Numbered from the stretch's first letter, positions 23,111 to 35,852 are shown. The stretch is DNA of 64,000 nucleotides from Miscanthus floridulus (GCF_019320115.1 NC_089591.1:62629798-62693797); one strand, 5' to 3'. The notes: a model not told the origin generated them from the letters alone. A program made the numbers and translations.

Positions 23111-24838
23111 AATGTTATTAGAGTTATAGAGGAAGCAAAAATTAATTTAATGATATGATGGAGTATTAACGTAGTGGACATTTATATACAAGAGATGCAA
23201 GCAGATTTTACATCTTTTCTTATAAAAGACTTTAGTGAGGGTTATAAATAAACACTATGGTCGTAGCGTGAAAGGAACCATTTCTGAGCCCACCAGGAGG
23301 TTTTCACACACAAGAATCAGCTCTAAGTATCATCCGATCACATGCAACAGGGGGAATAAAACACTGAGTACTCAATTGTACTTAGCAAGACTTACTCGAC
23401 ATGAGGAAAATAAAAGACTCCAAGGATATGCAATGCTATCTGACTTGTGGGTTATTACATCTGCAGGAAGCATTACTAAACGTGCGTCCTTATATTCAAT
23501 TTTATTAGCAGTTATCATTAGTTTATTAACTATCCATTCTATGTAAACACCTATGCTACTTTCAAGCAGGTGGTAAGCAATCAGAACCATTTTATCACCT
23601 TTCAATTTCTAGTTCTTACTACGGTGCTAGGCCATAGCCAAGTCGGTACCGTCTCACAGAAACAACGATTCACGAATCAATGTATCCTAGGTACCCCGAA
23701 ACACACACCCCATTTATATCCCAGGCACAAACAAGACCAACCCATTCCACTCCTGTCGAGGGGTCTTGGCCTCCGTCCAAATTTGGACTCCAAGCCCCCA
23801 CACTTGAGACCCAGTCTCAGTATGGTGCTTAGATCTCCACCTTTCCCTGCCTCCAATCAGCCGGTCCAGAAAGAGTCGGAACCCACGACAAGAGCATAAC
23901 AAGCCTTCCCGCTCCCATAAGCAAGTATGTGCTCAGGATAATAAGTCTGTAACCTAACTATCATCCACAGCATCGGACGGTCCTCAATCGACACAGGCGG
24001 AACAAGTACAATCTGAGCCTCGCTCGAATGCCTAACCAAGTCCAGATCCAAGTACTATTCTGCCCGATCTTCAATTATCATTCATATATATTCCATGTGA
24101 TAGTAATATAATAACAACAATAATATCTTTCCTATCTCTCGCGAGTGACAGGTAATCACTCTACTTCTACCGGGTCCTATAGCAGAGCAATCTACACGAT
24201 CCTGACATATATATATGCAAGTGGTTTTATTCAACTCCTTAAAACTTAATACACAAGCATAAAATAAAGTGTATAATAATAGAGGTTATGCACCGAGGCT
24301 TGCCTGGGCAACATATAAGCAAAGATTAGCATTCCATCATGGTGACACGATCATCAAGGCACCATCCTTTTCGCTACTCTGATCATCTTCATGATCCATC
24401 GTTGTTCCTATTACGATATACGTGGATGCAACATAGAGACGTAAATAATCAACGACAACTGAAACTCTTAGAAATACAATTACGCCTCGCAAGCTAACGA
24501 GATAGCTCTAATAACTAACGCGCTAGGCTACATATTCATGTTGTTGAGCAAGGCTTCATCTCCAGAAAATGTTCTAGTTTTAAAATCCCAAGGTGTTTCG
24601 GTATTTTATTATTAAATATATATTTTTGAACTAGGATTCATTTAGCTATCTTAGCAAACTAATTATTATGGAGCTACAAAAATTACAGTAAGCACCTAAT
24701 AATGTTAGGAATTTACTATGAAAATTTTAGAGCCAACACTATCACTAATTTATCACAACAATTTCTATAAGTTTATATCTTACAATATTAAGCATCTTAA
24801 ATTAATTAGATAACTCATGAAAATATTATAAAACTACG
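23111..24838. other. Intergenic DNA without a recognisable gene
   Basis: About 1.7 kb with no coding signal. Parts of 23230-24300 (for example around TCTACTTCTACCGGGTCC) look like decayed noncoding retrotransposon sequence, but I cannot place it in a family or find ends. Confidence 0.3.
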
Positions 24839-25453
24839 TGTTGACATAAAAATATGGCGATGTGATCAACACATAGAAAGCCAGAAGATCTAAGTGGAAC
24901 GAGACCAGAGATCTGCTTGGCTTCAACACAGAACCAGCCGATTTTGAAAACCCAACGACGAGCCAGTCAATTTGACCTGCAATTGACAAGGAGAGAAAAT
25001 CTTATCAGTAATTTAAGGTGGAACATGTCGGTAATATTAAACGGCTAATATTATCGGCTAATATTAAACGATAATGATACGAATCAAAATAACCGATGCT
25101 CATGAAATATCAGAAAATATCATGAGCTAAATGGAACATGATCGATATAAAACGTTGAGCCAATAAGTTTGATGAAAAGAGTATAACATGCGAACAAATC
25201 GATTGTCTGATATAAATGAATCTACAAACAATTTTTAGTCTAATCTATTATCATCAACAGTAAGGTTCAATTGGATCGATGCAGCTATGATAATGATAAT
25301 AAACTAAAGCCAAAGAATCTATAAAACCATCTATATATTGACAGATTTACGAAAACATGCTATATGCGTGAGAGTATAGGCAAATCGGCTAAAATAGCCG
25401 ATGCAGTCATAGCAAACAAACAGAGTACATATTTTGATCATGAACAAGACTAC
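24839..25453 (-). mobile_element. LTR of an older minus-strand gypsy-like element, left part
   Basis: The plus strand begins TGTTGACATA, the complement of an LTR end TGTCAACA. It continues up to the insertion of Tat1 at 25454 and resumes at 44596. Joined, the two parts give an LTR of about 1650 bp. A stretch at about 25233-25302 is repeated in diverged form at 44605-44673 (both contain GGATCGATGCA), so this LTR has an internal direct duplication. Confidence 0.65.
25449..25453. repeat. Tat1 target duplication, left copy
   Basis: ACTAC directly precedes the Tat1 LTR start at 25454 and recurs at 44591-44595 directly after the Tat1 3' LTR. Confidence 0.75.
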
Positions 25454-25751
25454 TATCAGGTTCATAAACCCGGGGTCCCTCGCAGACCGGCTTCTATGCC
25501 CAGGCTCGGCCCAAGCAGACAGCACATAACTCATGGGCCGGCCCAAGAGTCTAAACAACAGGCCAGAAGGGCGGTCTAGTTACCGACCAGAAGGTCTAGC
25601 CGAGGAGGAACAACGCCCGCTTGTCGACTCTGGCCCACCTCTCCGACCCGAGCGCTCACGTCAGTGTCCAGCCGCCTTCGGACGGTCTCTCCGACCGGAA
25701 GGCCTAGCAAAGCACTACCTCTGACTCCGACCCCACATCTCTGACCCCACT
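25454..25751 (+). mobile_element. Tat1 5' LTR fragment
   Basis: About 298 bp match the first part of the LTR at 43347 and stop within ACATCTCTGACC, where the copia LTR begins abruptly. Compared with the 3' copy, this fragment keeps more CG and CAG/CTG sites, as if the 3' copy had lost more cytosines. Confidence 0.85.
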
Positions 25752-26236
25752 ACCTAGATGACTTGGTGATGATTGGAGAGCTTGGTGATCATCCGGTGGA
25801 GCTTGTGGATGACCCAACTAATGTTGTGAGCGGTTGTGGGTGATTCACCGCGACAGAGTGTCGAAGAATCAACCCATAGAGAGCACTTGATCCTTGCGCG
25901 GATCAAAGGGGAGCTACACCCTTGCGCGGGTGCTCCAGCAAGGACTAGTGGGGAGTGGCGACTCTCCGATACCTCAGCAAAACATCACCGCGGTCCTTCT
26001 CTTCTCTTTACTTTAAGGATTTACTTTGAGCAATTCATTACTTGTCATTTACATTCCTAGAATTGCCATGCTAGAGTAGGATTAGAACTTAGGGTGCTAA
26101 ACTTTTGTGCGTTAGATCAATAGAAACACTTTCTAGGCACAAGGGGTTAATTGGGCTAACCATAGGTTTTGATTCTTGCAAAGAAATTTATAATTAGCCC
26201 AATTCACCCCCCCTCTTGGGCATCTTAATCCTTTCA
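25752..26236 (+). mobile_element. Truncated copia 5' LTR
   Basis: 485 bp match 37318-37803 of the 3' LTR (ACCTAGATG.. to ..TTAATCCTTTCA). The TATA box and palindromes of the full LTR are missing, so this copy would lack its own promoter. Confidence 0.9.
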
Positions 26237-26238
26237 AT

Positions 26239-26250
26239 TGGTATCAGAGC
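26239..26250 (+). other. Primer-binding site of the copia element
   Basis: TGGTATCAGAGC is complementary to the 3' end of initiator tRNA-Met, the usual copia primer. It lies two bases after the LTR. Confidence 0.9.
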
Positions 26251-26289
26251 CTCATGCTCACGTATTTAGGCTTAACCGCCTAGAGCAAG

Positions 26290-28672
26290 ATGTCTCATGG
26301 GGATGGACCTCCTCCTATCTTTGAGGGAGATGATTTACCTTATTGGAAAATTCGCATGAAGGCGTATCTAGAAGCTCTAGATGTTGGCATTCTTAGAGCC
26401 GCCTCACATGGCTTCCCAAAACCTTGGGATGCTACTCACCTACAAGGCGATGAGGTGAACTATGAGAAGTGGAATGCAAAGGCTCGAAACATCATCTTTA
26501 GAGGCCTTTGCAAAGATGTGTTCAATCGGGTGAGGAACCACAAAGATGCCCATGCACTATGGTTGGATGTTTGTGCGCTTCATGAGAGAACTAAGAGTGA
26601 GCGTGAGGAACACTCATCTTGTCATGAAAAAGCTCAACTCTTTTGAAATGCTTCCTAAAGAATGTGCTAATGAGATATATTCACGTTTGAATGTTCTTGT
26701 AGAGGAAGTCAATGGGCTTGGACTCACTCAAATGCAACCATCCGATGTTGTAAGAAAGATCTTGAGTGTCCTCCCCATTGATAAATATGGGCATATTGTG
26801 ACCGTGCTTCATCAAGGTGATCTTTCCACTGCTACACCAACACAAATCTTGGGAAAGATCAATACTCATGAGATGTACATGCACATCATGCCATAAGATG
26901 GCTCATCCTCTACCAAGAAGAAAGATAAGGACTTAGCATTCAAAGCTAGCCAAGAGAAGGGTAAAGCAAGACTTGAGTATGAGAGCTCAAGTGATGATGA
27001 AGTTGATGATGAAAGTCTTGCTCTCATGGTGAAAAAGACCGCCAAGATGCTAAAGAAGCTCAACAAAAGTGGCATCAAGTTTGATGGCAAGAAGAAGAAG
27101 TTCTTCACTAGCTCTAGAAGAAAGCCAATCTCCGAGATGGATTGCTTCAATTGTGAAGAATTTGGTCATCTAGCACACCAATGCACTAAGCCCAAGAAAG
27201 ACAAGTTCAAGAACAAATACAAGGGCAAGAAAGATGATTCAAGTAATGAAGAAGAAGAAGAGAAGAAGAAGAACAAGCCATACAAGAAGAGAGATGGCAA
27301 AAAGAAGGACTTCCATAAGAAGAAGAAGAGTGGAAAGGCATACATTGTTGGTGATTGGCTCACGGACATTGATTCATCTAGTGCCTCATCCGATGATGAT
27401 AGTGACAACAAGAAGGTGGCCGTAATTGTTATCGACTCTTCATCTTCACCACCACCATCGCCATCATCCTCTACACACCTATGCCTTATGGCCAAGGGTG
27501 ACCGCAAGGTATCTAATAATGGTGATAGTAGTGATGATGAGCATGCTAGTGATGATGATGAATATGAATCACCTTCTTATGATGATCTTGCTAGATTGCT
27601 AAAACAATACACTAAGATCATTATAAAAACTAGAGCTAAAAATGAAAAGCTAGAAGCTAAAAATGATTCTCTTTTAGCCAAATGTGATATAGCAGAAAAG
27701 GCTAGTGTTGAGCTTAAAGAAGCAAATGATGCTATATCATCTAAACTCAAGGAGCTCAAATCTTCTAAGAAAGAGCTTAAAGAAAAACATGATAAACTTG
27801 AGAGGACACATAATGAGCTCATCACTAGCCACAACAAGCTAAGAGAAGAATATACTACTCTTAAGGTTAATCATAATAATCTTGTTATTGCTCAAGAATT
27901 CTTATCCAATGAGCCACATGATGCTACTAACGATGTTGTTAAGATTGATATAGCTACATCATGTGATGACTTGATTATTAAGAGCATTGAGCAAAGTTCT
28001 AGTAGCAAGGGCAAGCTAGTGGTTGATGCCTATGATTATGATGAGTTTTTCAAGCTCAAAAATGACAATGAAAAACTCAAGAAAGATCTTGAAGAACTCA
28101 AAACCACCAAGTCTATCATGCTAGAAACTATTGTTCATGATGATGGTTTGATCCTTGAGAATGAGAAGCTCAAAGATGAGAACAAGAAGCTCAAGGAAGA
28201 GAAAAACAATGATGCTCTCAAGGAAGAAAACAAGAAGCTCAAGTTAGAGAAAGAGCATCTTAAGATTGGATTGAGGAAGTTCACTAGAGGCAAGCATCTT
28301 GAAAGTGAGCTACTAATGAACACCGTCATGAAGATGGATAGAAGTGGCATTGGGTACTTAGCAAACCAAGAAAAGAAGGCTCAAGCTCAACAACAACATA
28401 AGTTCAAGCCAAAGCCAAAGAGATGTTTTGAGTGTGGACAATAAGGCCACTTTGCTCATGAGTGCCAAACTCCACCACCACAACCCTTGCCCAAGCATGC
28501 TAGACCTTTTGCCTTCAATGCTCACTACATGCTTAGAAAGGATTCTAGTGGAAAGATGAAAGTCATGTTCTTAGGTCCTCCTAACAAGAATAGGCCTAAG
28601 AAAATTTGGGTTACAAAGTCACTTGTTGAGAAGGTGAAGGGCCCTCAACAAGTTTGGGTTCCTAAAGCTTGA
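26290..28672 (+). pseudogene. Copia gag, broken
   Basis: Gag forms the particle that packages the element RNA. It starts at ATG 26290 (MSHGDGPPPIFEGDDLPYWK), a typical copia gag start. A frameshift lies at about 26560-26640, after which the frame runs to 28672 with TAA stops at 26894 and 28442. The first zinc knuckle is intact (CFNCEEFGHLAHQC, near 27145). The second has its consensus spacing but contains the 28442 stop (CFECGQ-stop-GHFAHEC). Between them lie acidic/Lys-rich stretches and a long coiled coil (about 27600-28310, repeated KLK-EE-NKKLK heptads), longer than in most copia gags and seen in Sireviruses. Confidence 0.9.
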
Positions 28673-28686
28673 TCTCTTATGTGTAG

Positions 28687-31600
28687 GTGAACTACAAGAC
28701 CGGTGGAAGTCATTAGGTTATTGATAGTGGTTGCACACAATATATGACCGATGATCCTTGTATGTTCACCTCACTAGATGAAGAAGTAGATGGACAAGAA
28801 AGAATCACATTTGGAGATAACTCAAAGGGCAAGGTCAAAGGATTGGGCAAAGTGGCTATATCAAATGATCATTCCATCTCCAATGTGCTATTTGTTGCTT
28901 CATTGAGTTTCAACTTGCTATCCGTTGGACAATTGTGTGATCTTGGCTTCCAATGCTTATTTACTGAGAAGGAGGTTGTTGTATCTAAGAAGGATGATGA
29001 TCATGTGATATTCAAAGGATTTAGATACAACAACCTATATCTAGTGGACTTCACCTCCGAAGATGCAAACTTGAAGACATGCCTATTCACCAAAACAACA
29101 CTTGGGTGGCTATGGCATAGAAGACTTGCTCATGTTGTTATGAGCTCACTCAAGAAGCTAATGAAGAATGATTTGGTGAGAGGGTTGAAGGATGTGAAGT
29201 TTGAGAAGGACAAGCTTTGTAGTTCATGTTAAGCCGGCAAGCAATTTGCAAATACCCATCCAACAAAAGCTTTCATGTCAACCGCAAGAGTGCTAGAACT
29301 CCTTCATATGGATTTATTTGGATCAACAACATACAAGAGTTTGGGAGGAAATCTTCATTGTCTTATGATTGTTGATGACTATTCAAGGTATACATGGGTA
29401 TTCTTCCTTCATGACAAATCCAAAGTTGCATCTTGTTTTAAGAAGTTTGCCAAGAGAGCTCAAAATGAATTTGAAGTGAAGCTTAAAAAGATAAGAATTG
29501 ACAATGGGAAGGAATTTGACAATACTAACATAGAAGCCTATTGTGATGAAGTTGGGATTAAGCATGAGGTCTCCGCAACATATACTCCTCAACAAAATGG
29601 TGTAGTTGAGAGGAAGAACTGAACATTGATCATTCTTGCAAGAACAATGCTTGATGAGTACAACACCCCCGAAGCTCTATGGGCGGAAGCTATCAACACC
29701 GCATGCTATGCATCAAACCGCCTATTTCTTCAAAAGTTCCTTGGTAAGACACCTTATGAGTTGCTCAATGGGAAGAAGCCGGACGTCTCTTTCTTTAGGG
29801 TGTTTGGTTGCAAATGCTACATCTACAAGAAGCGCTAACACCTAGGGAAGTTTCAAAGATGTTGTGATATTGGTTTTCTTGTTGGTTACTCATCAAAGTC
29901 TAAAGTATATAGAGTATTTAATCATGCCACCAGCTTGGTTGAAGAAACATATGATGTGGAATTTGATGAATCTAACGGCTCCCAAGGAGCACATGAGAAT
30001 CTTGATGATGTAGGTGATGAACCATTGAGGGAGGCTATGAAGAACATTCCGGTTGGAGACATCAAGCCTAAAGATGATGTATAAGTGATTGATCCACCTT
30101 CTTTATCAAGTGTGCCACAAGATGGTGATAAAGATGGGAGAGTAGAAAATAAAGACAGTCATGTCTCTCATGATCAAATGGTGGTACAAGCACAAGATGT
30201 TGATGCTCCACAACCTCCTCCTCAAGTGGTCAATAGAAGAAATACACCTCTACTACAAGATCATCCACAAGATCTCATCATAGGGAGTCCATCAATGGGT
30301 GTAATGACTCGCTCACAAAAACTTGCTTCATTTATTGCTCATCACTCTTTTGTCTCTTGCTTTGAGCCTACTAAGGTAGAAGAAGCTCTTCAAAATCTAA
30401 ATTGGATAAATGCAATGCATGAAGAGTTGAACAACTTTACCCGCAATGAAGCTTGGACTCTTGAAGAGCGGCCAAAAGGTGCAATAGTCATTGGAACAAA
30501 GTGGGTGTTCTAAAACAAGCAAGATGATCAAGGTGTTGTTGTGAGAAACAAGGCAAGACTAGTGGCAAAGGGGTTCTCTCAAGTTGAAGGTTTGGATTTT
30601 GGAGAGACCTTTGCACCAGTTGTAAGATTAGAAGCCATCTGTATCCTCCTTGCATATGCATCACATTATGAAATAAAACTTTATCAAATGGATATGAAAA
30701 GTGCATTTTAAATGGCTTTATTAATGAACTAGTCTATGTTGATCAACCTCCCGAGCTTGAAGACCCTAGATATCCTAATCATGTGTATAGATTGTCCAAG
30801 GCATTATATGGGCTCAAGCAAGCCCCAAGAGCTTGGTATGAGCGCCTTCGGGACTTCCTCATTGAGAAGGGTTTCACCATTGGGAAGGTCGACACTACAC
30901 TATTCACCAAGAAGCTTGATGAGCATATCTTCATTTGTCAAGTGTATGTTGATGATATCATCTTTGGATCATCAAATGAAGAATCTTGCAAAGAGTTTGG
31001 TGAATTGATGTCAAAGGAGTTCAAGATGTCAATGATTGAAGAGCTTACATTCTTTCTTAGTTTTCAAGTCAAGCAAATGAAAGAAGGGATTTTCATCTCT
31101 CAAGAGAAATATACAAATGATCTTCTCAAGAGATTCAAGATGGATGAATGTAAGCCAATCAAGACACCAATACCAACTAATAGACATCTCGACCTAGATG
31201 AGGGAGGTAACATGGTTGATCAAACTCTCTACCACTCTATGATTGGTAGCTTGTTATATTTGATCGCATCTAGGCCCAACATCATGTTTAGTGTGTGTAT
31301 GTGTGCTAAATTTCAAGCTAATCCTAAGGAAACTCATTTGATTGCCGTTAAAAGAATCCTTAGGTATCTTAAGCACACACCAAGTATTGGCCTTTGGTAT
31401 CCCAAAGGAGCTATATTTGAGTTAGTTGGCTATTCTGATTCGGATTATGCCGGTTGTAAAGTTGATAGAAAAAGCACATCCGGAGGGTGCCATTTGCTTG
31501 GTAGATCACTTGTGTCTTGGTCCTCCAAGAAGCAAAATAGTGTGGCTTTGTCCATCGCCAAAGCGGAATACATTACCGTGGGTGCTTGTTGTGCACAAAT

Positions 31601-31904
31601 ACTTTACATGAAACAAACTTTGCTAGACTATGGTGTAGTTTTAGATAAAGTACCTCTTTTGTGCGACAATAAAAGTGCGGTAAAACTTGCAAATAATCCG
31701 GTTCAACACTCTCGCACCAAGCACATAGATATCCGCCATTACTTTCTTAGAGATCGTGTTGCTAAAAATAATATATCACTAGAAGGTGTAAGGACCGAGG
31801 ATCAATTGACGGATATCTTCACTAAACCGCTAGATGAGGCAATATTTTGTAGATTGCGGAATGAGCTCAATGTGCTTGATTTTAGTAACTTCACTAAAAA
31901 ATGA
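28687..31904 (+). pseudogene. Copia pol (PR-INT-RT-RNase H), broken
   Basis: The polyprotein copies and integrates the element. The protease shows VIDSGCTQYM with the catalytic DSG at 28723. Integrase has the zinc-binding WHRRLAH..CSSC motif (to 29229), Asp in HMDLFG and IDNGKEF, and Glu in YTPQQNGVVERKN (to 29619). Reverse transcriptase has ALYGLKQAPRAWY and the catalytic YVDD at 30945-30956. RNase H has YSDSDYAGC and AKAEY. Stops lie at 29230, 29620, 29836, 30082 and 30511, and a TAG precedes the protease. A frame change occurs near 30709 at the MDMKSAF motif. From 30783 to the TGA at 31902 the frame is open over 373 codons. Confidence 0.93.
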
Positions 31905-33252
31905 GCTTGTGTTGTCCCTTGCATTGTAATATACAACATATTTAATGTTTTGTAATGCATATAGGGCTTGTCTAACATGGTTAAGATAACCGCCGAAAAG
32001 CGTGTGAAGAAGCTTAACCTTGGATCAAACTTGACAAGCAACTAGATTTACTTACAAGTATTGCATTGCATATGCATGAATGTTGTTTTGTCGTTTGTCT
32101 TCAAATTGCCCTCTTATTGCCTATTTTCTTAAAAAGAATTATAGCCTAAGGCAAAATATTTTTGAAAAACATGAGGGTTTGAGAGAGGTCACTCATATCA
32201 GCCCCAATTGATGTTTATTTGGATCTTATTTAAGTTGGGACTTGATTGGGAACAGACAGCACGAAGGACTTTGAAGATTCGCTAGAAAAGGAGTGACCGG
32301 ACGCTGCATCGGACTCTAGAGTCTAGCGTCCGGTCAGTTCACAGGAGGTGAACTCACTGCGAAAGAGTGACTAGACTCTGCATTTTAGCATCCGGTTAGT
32401 TGGAGGATCAGCGCCCAATCAAGAATGAAGGCATCAAGGCTAGGTGACTGGACTCTGGTTGCGTCCGGTTGGTGTCCACCGGATGCGTCCGGTCGTGATT
32501 CTAGAGGATTTGGACCTCTCTGGAATCAACCGGACACTGGGTGGCAGCGTCCGGTCGCTGCCACCGGAGCGTCCGGTCAGTAGAAAGTGTGTGGTTTTAG
32601 GACTCTTTTTCTGTTTCCTATTCTGATCTGCTGGGGGCCACTACTTAATTGTTGGTGTTTTGATCTTAGCCGCATCCGTCGTCATCATCTTGAGCTCGCC
32701 TCTGCCCTAGCTACCATAGCTACGTCTTCCCGCGCCCGTGCGCCGCCTCCAGTCCATGCCGCCGTGCTCCAGCGCCACCATCCACGCCCTGCTCCACTAC
32801 CCGTACGCCGCCACCGCGCACACCATGCCCTGCTCGCGCCGAGCCGCCGCGCCGCCGTACCCGCGCACCACTATAGAGCCACCCTGCCTCCACACCCTAT
32901 GCCGTCGCGTGCTTCAGCGCCACAGCTTCACCCTACACCCACACTACTGTGGCCCTGCCTAGCTACAACACAGCAAACCCTAGCTGTCGATTCATTGTGC
33001 ATCTGGAACCCTAACCCTAGCCTCGCCTTTTTGGTGGTTCCCTGCACATCGTTTCTCTTCTCCTCGGATCACCCGTTCATCAGGTAGCAAGCCCACATTT
33101 CAATTTCGTACCTAATTGCTTGCTTTCTTAGGGTTTCATATCTGTAGATGCATAATTAAAATTATTTGTATTTCCTGATGTATTCCATCATGCATCGAGT
33201 CAGTGTTGTTGAGGTCTCAGTGGTAGTTGTCAGTTAACTTGGGGCCAAGCTC
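31905..33252 (+). other. Noncoding region after pol with LTR-like palindromes
   Basis: From 32280 to 32600 the DNA carries many ACCGGACGCTG/AGCGTCCGGTC half-sites like those in the LTR, including a nested hairpin at 32295-32335. From 32650 to 33090 it is C-rich with Ala/Pro/His-rich reading frames and two AACCCTA telo-box motifs near 32977 and 33006. A CATCAG/GTAGCAAG sequence near 33082 could be a splice donor. This may be the leader of the extra gene that follows, but that is inference. Confidence 0.5.
32295..32335. repeat. Nested hairpin outside the LTR
   Basis: GACCGGACGCT (32295-32305) pairs exactly with AGCGTCCGGTC (32325-32335). The loop itself contains the perfect 12-bp palindrome GACTCTAGAGTC (32312-32323). 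Confidence 0.85.
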
Positions 33253-35840
33253 ATGAGTACAGATCGAGGCCAAGCCTCGGAAGTGATAGTTGGCAGTTGT
33301 CTCTTGTTAGCGGCAATTGTTCTCTTTAGATCCAACCGATGGTTTGCATCAAGAATGTTGGGGGCAGTTCGGGTGATGAGGATCCGAGGCGTCCGCCTCG
33401 CCTGCCCTGTAGATCCTAAAGGCAAGGCGACAATGAAGACTGCAATAAAGAAGCACAAGTACCCAGATGTAGAGACAGCTAGAGCAGCCATAGTTGTAGA
33501 GGCTACAGAGCGTGCCGAGAGAGGAGGTGCTCACAGTGGAGTCTGGATTGCAGATCAGCTTTCACCAGAAGGAAGGGCTATACTTGAGCAGGTTGAGCAC
33601 CTTCATGGTGGTCCACCTAGGACTCTCATGATTGGAGGATAGCGTGTTGCCATTGATGAGGGTCAGCCTCAGGGGGAGTCATAGTAGTAGGCACCATCAG
33701 CAGAGCAGGCTTAAGGAGGGATAGTAGGCCGAGGAGACAGAGCAGGCACCTCAGCCATAGTTTTGCCGCTCTAGTCATACCACCCGTGCTCCCGTCACGC
33801 CGAGGGTAGATACACAATGGAGGGGTTCTCGTCCATTGCCCAGACCACAAGGTCTGCTTCCTATGACACACTTGGACTTGAGGGCCGCCACGGCCAAGCA
33901 GGTGCAGCAGCTTAGGTTTGTGGAGTTTGAGCAGTGGTTCCCACCGAGGAGGGATGATAGAGCATCAAAGGACTTCTACACACCACTCTAGGAGGATTTC
34001 TACAATGCATATCTTAACAGTGGAGCTGTATTCAGACCTTAGAGGGCGTGCAACATTGAGTCTATAGTTGCAGTAGTTGGAGAGCACATTCACCCCTATC
34101 TTACATACCTGCCAGGGCTGATAGACTTGATTGGATAGATAGGATTATATGTTCCATCTTAGGGTCCATCAGTTCTATACTACACTATGGATTGACCCGC
34201 AGCACATATACATTCACTTTGCATTCAGAGGTAGGGATTATAGGCTGACTGAGCACTAGAGTTAGAGAGATACTCATGCTTCAGGAGCAGCCTGTCAGGT
34301 TACATGATGTTTGCTATGGATAGATAGTGCCTCCTAGATGCCCTCATGGTGGTATGGTGCCTCCCACTAGATTTGCTTCCCCATTGCTTCAAGGAGCCTT
34401 TTGGTGAGGGGTCGAGCAGGACTCCTAGTGATCTCACTCCTACAGCTAGAGTGCTGGATGCCATTATGAGGAGGACCTTGATTCCAAGAATGGGGTATCA
34501 CGAGGGCTTGACTCAGCTTGTAGCTATGGCTTCTCAACTCCCTGATGCAGCAGACCATATTTGACATTTGGGATCTCCTTTCAGAGATGGAAGATACTAT
34601 TGCTGAGGGGTTTAGAGGTGCATCGATAGTTGCCCTATGCCCATTGGATCATGTTTCTTATTCACAGGGCTGTTATAGTGAGGTCGCCTAAAATGTTAGC
34701 TGAGTACAGTGGTGCTACTACTGAGTTTCCTACATATAACCTGACTTAGATGATCCGCCATAGTACACCACAGGCACCTAGTCAGCCTGCACCGTCATCT
34801 AGATGTACCAGAGACTATAGCCCAGCAAGATGCTATTATTAGGTGTATTGTAGCTACTGAGGAGGAGGAGCTTACTTAGTAGGAGGGGATGGTCGAGAGT
34901 GACCCCAGTGACAGCTCAGATGAGGACTACCAGGACATTCCTTAGATGCCTACACGTCGACATGATCATGAGGCTGGTAGCTCCAGTTTAGCTCCACCTG
35001 CACTACAGACAGACCCTGCTCTCTTTGCTATACTTGAGCGGATGAGGCAGGATCAGGCACGCCTAGGCTCAAGAGACCGCTGTCACTTTTACACAATTTC
35101 AGACTCGGTAGGATGAGTTCCAACGCTAGCAGCAGGCCATCTAGCAGTAGTAGCAGGCCATATAGCAGCAGTAGTAGGCCTTGCATCAGCAACAGCTTCT
35201 CATGCATCAGCAGCTTTTTGGATTCATGCAACATGTAGTGACAGCGATTGGGGCTCCACTGTCACAGCCTTTGCCCCTAGCTTGGTCAGCCTGCCACCAC
35301 TTCGATGACTCCTAGCATTATAGCCTAGTGGGCTTCAGAGTTAGGGACAACCACCAACATAGTTTGCTTCACCTACAGAGCAGGTGTCCTAGTATTTTGC
35401 TTCGCCTAGTGATAGCCCCGTAGTTCACACCTCTTCAAATGGGCTTCACATCAGGCTGAGATGCCCTCACTGCTAGTGCCTAGAGACTATAGTGTCTAAG
35501 ACTCTTGGTGCATCCTTTAGTGAGTTGATAGGGCAGCCTACTCCTCCATACTTGCATGTCCCATGTCCTTCTATCAGTTGCACCTATTATCGGGACTACA
35601 GAGACGCTCCCTTCCTCTATGGCATCATCAGAGCCAGCTGCTTCAGTCATACCAGCACAGTCTATAGCAGCTCTAGTTCCTGATCTGACCAAGACTGCTT
35701 CAGCACACTTCTAGCACCAAAGGGTCAGACTGCTCAGAGCTTAGGGTCAGATGATGATGGCGCCTAGTTTTAGCTCGCTCCTCGTACCTCAGCAGCCCGT
35801 CTCGTCCGCTGCAGCCCCGCTGACTGACCCTTAGATTTTG
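33253..35840 (+). pseudogene. Extra gene between pol and 3' LTR (env-like position), degraded
   Basis: Sireviruses often carry an additional ORF here, sometimes called env-like; its role is not established. A first frame of 129 codons starts at ATG 33253 and has a hydrophobic segment near residues 11-24 (VIVGSCLLLAAIVLF) and a basic PKGKATMKTAIKKHK part. It ends at TAG 33640. The same frame goes on through several TAGs (33679-33687 are three in a row, in a CAG-rich context). Later pieces in other frames look coding: DFYNAYLNSGAVF near 33990, HIHFAFRGRDYRLTEH near 34205, and GEGSSRTPSDLTPTARVLDA near 34405. The 35080-35220 part is a CAG/TAG-rich, Gln-coding stretch. I recognise no enzyme domain. 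No envelope features beyond the hydrophobic segment are visible. Confidence 0.55.
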
Positions 35841-35852
35841 GTGTTTGACGCC

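Noticed and set aside
23240..24060. Reading frames of 60-109 codons downstream of the kinase
   Set aside because: No domain, no splice context and diverged noncoding repeat-like sequence around them.
27026..28444. Host coiled-coil gene
   Set aside because: It has a CCHC zinc knuckle and lies between the primer-binding site and pol of a copia element, so it is gag.
32587..33087. 166-codon plus-strand frame as a separate gene
   Set aside because: Composition is Ala/Pro/His-rich without a domain, and it lies in the leader of the extra copia gene.
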